This document shows positions 3,618-7,001 of a stretch of DNA of 7,001 bases, in pieces; within the stretch, counting starts at the first letter, position 1, and each line of letters starts with the position of its first letter. The notes beneath the pieces were generated by a model. The model was not told where the DNA came from, ran no database searches, and saw only the letters and a program-made list of their open reading frames with translations. The stretch is from Methanoregula sp. (lineage in GTDB: Archaea > Halobacteriota > Methanomicrobia > Methanomicrobiales > Methanospirillaceae), in the NCBI GenBank assembly GCA_028711405.1, contig JAQTSH010000082.1, positions 1 to 7,001 on the forward strand. The letters are read 5' to 3'. The position numbers and the translations under genes were made by a program.

Positions 3618-6600
3618 TAGCGCTCGTGCTGGTACTGGCGCTCATGATTGCGGCGGTGCCGGCGATGGCAGCACCCGACAACACCACAGTTTCGGATGGC
3701 AACCTCACGGTCATCACGGCAGCGACGACCGCATCGGTACTGGAGACGACGATTCCGACGGTTTCACCGACTGATATGATGACCGAAGTATCGACAATCC
3801 TGTTGGCTGAAAAAACAACAGTTCCAACAACATTATCACTCAATGCGGCAACCCAAGTATCCGAGGCTCCGGCACCGGTCGCCAACTTCACCGCGTCCCG
3901 GAGAGCCGGAATCGAACCAATATCGATCCAGTTCAATGATACGTCAGCGGGATACCCGACCTCATGGGCCTGGGACTTCGGTGACGGCACGACATCGACC
4001 ACCCGGAACCCGGCACACACCTATTCGGCAGTTGGCAACTACACGGTCAACCTCACGGCAATAAATACACTGGGATCGAACACCAGTACCCGAACCAGCT
4101 ACATCGCGGTCCTGACGCAGCAAGCCCTTGCTAACTATCACTTCATCAACCTCTACATGGCGAACGATGAAGACGTGAAGTATGACGTCCCGAACGGTGT
4201 CGCAGCGAGTGGCGGGATCTACCAGTATGTCCCCAATACCTACTGGGTCATGTTCCGGAATGCCGGCGGCGGAGCAAACCCCCTGCACATTTCATCGAAC
4301 AGCAGCCTGAAGGCAGCCGCTGACGTTACCACTACGACAAACTTGTCCGGTTCGTTCTGGATCACCCAGAACGGTGGTCAGACCTCGATGGCGAACGGCA
4401 TCCTGATGCTGGCGGTCAACGGTGTTATCCCGGATGACTTCAAGGTCCATATCCGCTCAACCGGGCAGGATTTCGATGTTGGCACCCCGGCTACTGCAAA
4501 TAAGTACCAGACTTCCATCCTGCCGACCGACATCAGGTTCGTTGAAGGAGCGGTAAACGAGACGTTCGACAAGAACGACTTCATCTACGGTCCCCAGAAC
4601 TGGAAACCCTTCAGCCTCGCCAGCTACCCGATCTTCAACGGCGAAGACATGACCGACCCGGCGAACCAGTTCCAGCTCATGTTCATCGATCTCAGGACCG
4701 GGTCGTTCCAGAACGATACCCTGGAAAACAACGGCATGATCAAGGTCGAGTACAGCTTCACAAACCTGACAAGCAAAGCCGCGTTCAACGCCTATGGCTG
4801 GTACATGCAGTCCAACCACGGTACCGGCATCATCATGTCGAACGCAATCCCCGGCAGCGGGTATATGGTCGTGGGTTCCTCGGCACCGGTCGCGAATTTC
4901 GCGGCAAATGCAACTACCGGAGCCGCACCGGTCGCCGTCCAGTTCACTGACAAATCAACCGGCACCCCAACCAGCTGGCTCTGGGACTTCGGCGACAGTT
5001 CAACAAGTACCGAACAGAACCCGGTCCATACCTACACGACAGGTGGCACATACTCCGTGAACCTCACGGTAACAAACGACAAAGGCACGAACACCATCAC
5101 CTGGCCGGGTTACATCACCGTGATGGCGCCCCTCCCCAACTACAACAACATCTTCTTCTCAGTCGCGAACGACGCCGGCGCGAAGTATAATGCATATGGC
5201 AACAACACCTACTATGTCTCATTCAAGGGCGCGAACTCCGGTCTCAATGCCCTGCACATCAGTACAGACCCCTCGGTGATCAACGGACAGGTGACCGTCA
5301 CCGGAAACCTGAATGGCACGTTTACCGCCACCAGTAACGACGCGAAGGGTTTCCAGGATGACGTCATCCTCATGGTCGCCGTCAACGGCACGATCCCCGA
5401 TAACTTCCGGCTGAGCGTCAAAGCCGACGGGTACAACTGGACCCCGAACCCGGTAAGGAACCAGGCCCCGTCACCTGACAACGTGACCTACCAGCCCGGT
5501 GCACTGAACGAAACCTTAACGAAGAGTGACTTCATCTACGGACCACAAATCTGGAAACCGAGTGCAAATGGATATACGTACCCAATCTATTCCGGGCAGG
5601 ACATGAACCAGACGAACAACACCTTCCAGATGATGTTTATCGACCTGAATGCCGGTGTGCTCAACAAGAGCGCCGGGCTGGAAAACCAGGGTGCAGTGCG
5701 GATCAACTACTCGATCCATAACCTCGGCTCAGCTGCGGTCTTCAACGTCTACGCGTACACGAAGAACGCAGCCAACGGCAACAACATCGTTGCCTGGACA
5801 AACGCCCTCGTATCTGACAAACCCATGAGCGGGTACATGGTCGCTAACGGATATATCCCGGCACCGGTCACAAACTTCAGTGCGAATATTACGAACGGGA
5901 CAACACCCTTAACCGTCCAGTTCATGGATGCATCCACGAACACCCCGACCTCGTGGGCATGGGACTTTGGTGACGGCAGCAGTGCCACGGTCCAGAACCC
6001 GGTCTACACGTACACAACCGCCGGGATATTCACGGTATCGCTGAATGCCACGAATGCAGCCGGGAGCACCACGATAACGAAGACCGGATATATCTCAGTC
6101 TCCGGGAACACAACCGACCGCGCCCGGCTGAGCCTCCCCGCCGCGTCGCTCTACCAGGACACCGCTACGCAACTCCCGGTAATGGTGACGAGTATAACCG
6201 GTGGAACCGGCATCTCGTTCGACCTCGCGTACGATCCAGCGGTCATCCGGGTCAACGAGATCACCCTGAACCAGTCCTATGCGTCGGGAAGCAGTCTCAC
6301 CGTGAACGCAACCTCCGGCTTAGTCCGGCTCAGTCTCACCAGTACTGAGGGCATCATCATCGGTTCACCGGTTCCGGTTTTCCTCGTAAATACAACCAGC
6401 ACCGGGGCTGTTGGTTCGCACACTCCCCTGACCCTGACCAGTGCCATGTGGAGCGATACGACCTTCAACAAACGGCAGCTCGATACAGTCAACGGGTCTG
6501 CACTCGTCTACCGGCACCGTGGCGATCTCAACGGGAACGGGTGGGTAGACATCGGTGACACTGCCAAGACTGCCTACATGGTCGTTAAGCTGACTCCCGA

Positions 6601-6700
6601 TCTCATCCCGGATGCGGACTTCAACAACAATGGCAGGATCGATGTCGGTGACGCCACGAAGATTGCCCGTTACCTCGTCGGGAAGATAACAGAATTGTAA
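3575..6700 (+). CDS. Large secreted PKD / cohesin-like / dockerin surface protein, 1041 residues
   Basis: Residues 1-32 are a signal peptide (basic R11, hydrophobic VALVLVLALMIAA, cleavage likely after AMA at 32). Residues 33-98 are a Thr/Ser-rich linker. Then follow PKD1 (99-181, WAWDFGDG at 131-138), unnamed domain A1 (182-435), PKD2 (436-518, WLWDFGDS at 468-475), unnamed domain A2 (519-761), PKD3 (762-844, WAWDFGDG at 794-801), a cohesin-like domain (about 848-978, with ISFDLAYDPAVIRV and a late LTLTSAMWSD strand), and a type I dockerin (983-1038). The dockerin has two calcium loops: D984, N986, N988, D995 and D1015, N1017, N1019, D1026. More than 25 NXS/T sequons suggest heavy N-glycosylation. 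There is no C-terminal membrane helix or sorting signal, so the protein should be released or held by cohesin-dockerin or lattice contacts. PKD modules are beta-sandwich spacers common in methanogen envelopes. No catalytic domain is recognised, so an adhesive or structural role is inferred. The gene is monocistronic, with its own SD and terminator. Confidence 0.9.
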   Translation: MATYTDNPFFRWQTVALVLVLALMIAAVPAMAAPDNTTVSDGNLTVITAATTASVLETTIPTVSPTDMMTEVSTILLAEKTTVPTTLSLNAATQVSEAPAPVANFTASRRAGIEPISIQFNDTSAGYPTSWAWDFGDGTTSTTRNPAHTYSAVGNYTVNLTAINTLGSNTSTRTSYIAVLTQQALANYHFINLYMANDEDVKYDVPNGVAASGGIYQYVPNTYWVMFRNAGGGANPLHISSNSSLKAAADVTTTTNLSGSFWITQNGGQTSMANGILMLAVNGVIPDDFKVHIRSTGQDFDVGTPATANKYQTSILPTDIRFVEGAVNETFDKNDFIYGPQNWKPFSLASYPIFNGEDMTDPANQFQLMFIDLRTGSFQNDTLENNGMIKVEYSFTNLTSKAAFNAYGWYMQSNHGTGIIMSNAIPGSGYMVVGSSAPVANFAANATTGAAPVAVQFTDKSTGTPTSWLWDFGDSSTSTEQNPVHTYTTGGTYSVNLTVTNDKGTNTITWPGYITVMAPLPNYNNIFFSVANDAGAKYNAYGNNTYYVSFKGANSGLNALHISTDPSVINGQVTVTGNLNGTFTATSNDAKGFQDDVILMVAVNGTIPDNFRLSVKADGYNWTPNPVRNQAPSPDNVTYQPGALNETLTKSDFIYGPQIWKPSANGYTYPIYSGQDMNQTNNTFQMMFIDLNAGVLNKSAGLENQGAVRINYSIHNLGSAAVFNVYAYTKNAANGNNIVAWTNALVSDKPMSGYMVANGYIPAPVTNFSANITNGTTPLTVQFMDASTNTPTSWAWDFGDGSSATVQNPVYTYTTAGIFTVSLNATNAAGSTTITKTGYISVSGNTTDRARLSLPAASLYQDTATQLPVMVTSITGGTGISFDLAYDPAVIRVNEITLNQSYASGSSLTVNATSGLVRLSLTSTEGIIIGSPVPVFLVNTTSTGAVGSHTPLTLTSAMWSDTTFNKRQLDTVNGSALVYRHRGDLNGNGWVDIGDTAKTAYMVVKLTPDLIPDADFNNNGRIDVGDATKIARYLVGKITEL
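3869..6106 (+). repeat. Intragenic repeat units: PKD plus unnamed ~250-residue domain, 2.25 copies
   Basis: Unit 1 spans 3869-4879, unit 2 spans 4880-5857, and a third unit holds only its PKD part (5858-6106). The unnamed domains share an ordered set of blocks: NTYWVMF / NTYYVSF, NPLHIS / NALHIS, AVNGVIPDDF / AVNGTIPDNF, GAVNETFDKNDFIYGPQ / GALNETLTKSDFIYGPQ followed by WKP, a YPI block with G-D-M, QLMFIDL / QMMFIDL, and LEN-G with YS. Between the blocks the copies differ considerably, so the duplication is old. I know of no named family for this domain. Confidence 0.8.
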
Positions 6701-6703
6701 TGC

Positions 6704-6726
6704 GGAAGAACCACTTCCCCTTTTTT
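6704..6726 (+). terminator. Terminator of the large surface-protein gene
   Basis: GGAAG (6704-6708) pairs with CTTCC (6714-6718) around AACCA, followed by CC and six T residues (6721-6726). It starts four bases after the TAA at 6698-6700. This is the most canonical terminator in the window. Confidence 0.7.
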
Positions 6727-6834
6727 ATCGGATAGTAACAGGTACCAGGCTGGCTTTGTCCTGCCAGTATACTATGAAGTATCTGGTTCTCCAGGGAGTA
6801 TGTCCGCGATCAAAACAAATGCCGTGAAAAAAGA

Positions 6835-6924
6835 AGTGTTCATGGCGGGTTTGCCACAGGAACCCATGAAGACGAGATATCCATAGCAGTGTTCATGGCT
6901 GAGCCGCCACAGGTACTCATGGAT
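6835..6924 (+). repeat. Dispersed hairpin repeat, copies 2 and 3 in tandem (53-base period)
   Basis: Copy 2 begins at 6835 and copy 3 at 6888; both start AGTGTTCATGGC. Copy 2 extended to 6889 matches the inverted copy at 334-388 at 50 of 55 positions. Copy 3 is more diverged (27 of the first 34 bases match copy 2 by hand) and keeps GCCACAGG and CATG. In copy 2, TCATG pairs with CATGA, GGTT with AACC, and CC with GG around ACA. In copy 3 the outer pair changes to T-G and an alternative GAG/CTC pairing is possible. The tandem lies between the surface gene's terminator and the likely promoter of the next gene. Confidence 0.7.
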
Positions 6925-6963
6925 AAGGGGGAAGGCTTCAGCACATGTGCTATTTTTAACCAG

Positions 6964-6971
6964 TATAAATA
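6964..6971 (+). promoter_or_regulatory. Probable TATA box of a gene beyond the right edge
   Basis: TATAAATA predicts a start near 6993-6995. The ATG at 6978 is only about 11 bases away and would lie upstream of that start, so the gene served probably begins outside the window. If a weaker box at 6951-6959 (TATTTTTAA) is used instead, the ATG at 6978 would be leaderless. Confidence 0.4.
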
Positions 6972-7001
6972 ATTAGAATGGCGGAAGGTGAAGACCGACA
7001 A

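Larger units (their letters stand above)
6701..7001. other. Intergenic stretch at the right edge
   Basis: After the terminator at 6704-6726 comes a small inverted repeat (CTGGC at 6750-6754 with GCCAG at 6763-6767), then two tandem copies of the dispersed repeat (6835-6924), then a TATA box near the edge. No full gene lies here. An ATG at 6978 opens eight codons (MAEGEDRQ) to the edge but sits too close to the TATA box to be a confident start. Confidence 0.5.

Noticed and set aside
4457..4819. 120-residue minus-strand frame opposite the large surface gene
   Set aside because: It is antisense to a well-supported coding region whose codon structure produces open shadow frames; no motif is visible.

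Overview
The window looks like the chromosome of a methanogenic archaeon, most likely of the order Methanomicrobiales (a Methanoregula-like genome). This is inferred from a very large secreted PKD-domain protein ending in cohesin-like and dockerin modules, an archaeal-type Mop molybdate-binding protein, TATA-type promoter boxes with few Shine-Dalgarno sites, and T-rich terminators. No taxonomic search was possible.

Layout. (1) 1-195 is the 3' end of an alpha/beta-hydrolase gene on the + strand. (2) 196-514 is non-coding and carries one copy of a dispersed repeat on the - strand. (3) 515-1279 encodes a QueG-like protein with two 4Fe-4S clusters; a longer reading frame from 356 is possible but would start inside the repeat. 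(4) 1280-1603 is a spacer with a perfect 10-bp hairpin and a tentative 45-codon ORF on the - strand. (5) 1604-1825 is a small Mop/TOBE molybdate-binding protein on the - strand, with two TATA boxes and a tandem AATTTACAA motif upstream. (6) 1826-2124 is a very A+T-rich divergent promoter region. (7) 2125-2949 is an unrecognised membrane-anchored extracellular protein. (8) 2950-3574 has no intact gene but holds two decayed coding remnants, one of them clearly related to the repeat domain of the next gene. (9) 3575-6700 encodes a 1041-residue secreted protein: signal peptide, two units of PKD plus a roughly 250-residue unnamed domain, a third PKD, a cohesin-like domain and a dockerin with two calcium loops. 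(10) 6701-7001 holds its terminator, two tandem copies of the dispersed repeat and probably the promoter of the next gene.

How it fits together. The right half is a cell-surface island: an anchored exoprotein, relics of older surface-protein genes, and a large modular secreted protein that could attach to partners, or to itself, through cohesin-dockerin pairing. The left half (hydrolase, Fe-S protein, Mop) is cytoplasmic with no obvious link between the genes. The most interesting items are the unnamed surface domain with its relic upstream, the co-occurrence of cohesin-like and dockerin modules in one chain, and the hairpin-forming repeat near both ends of the window.
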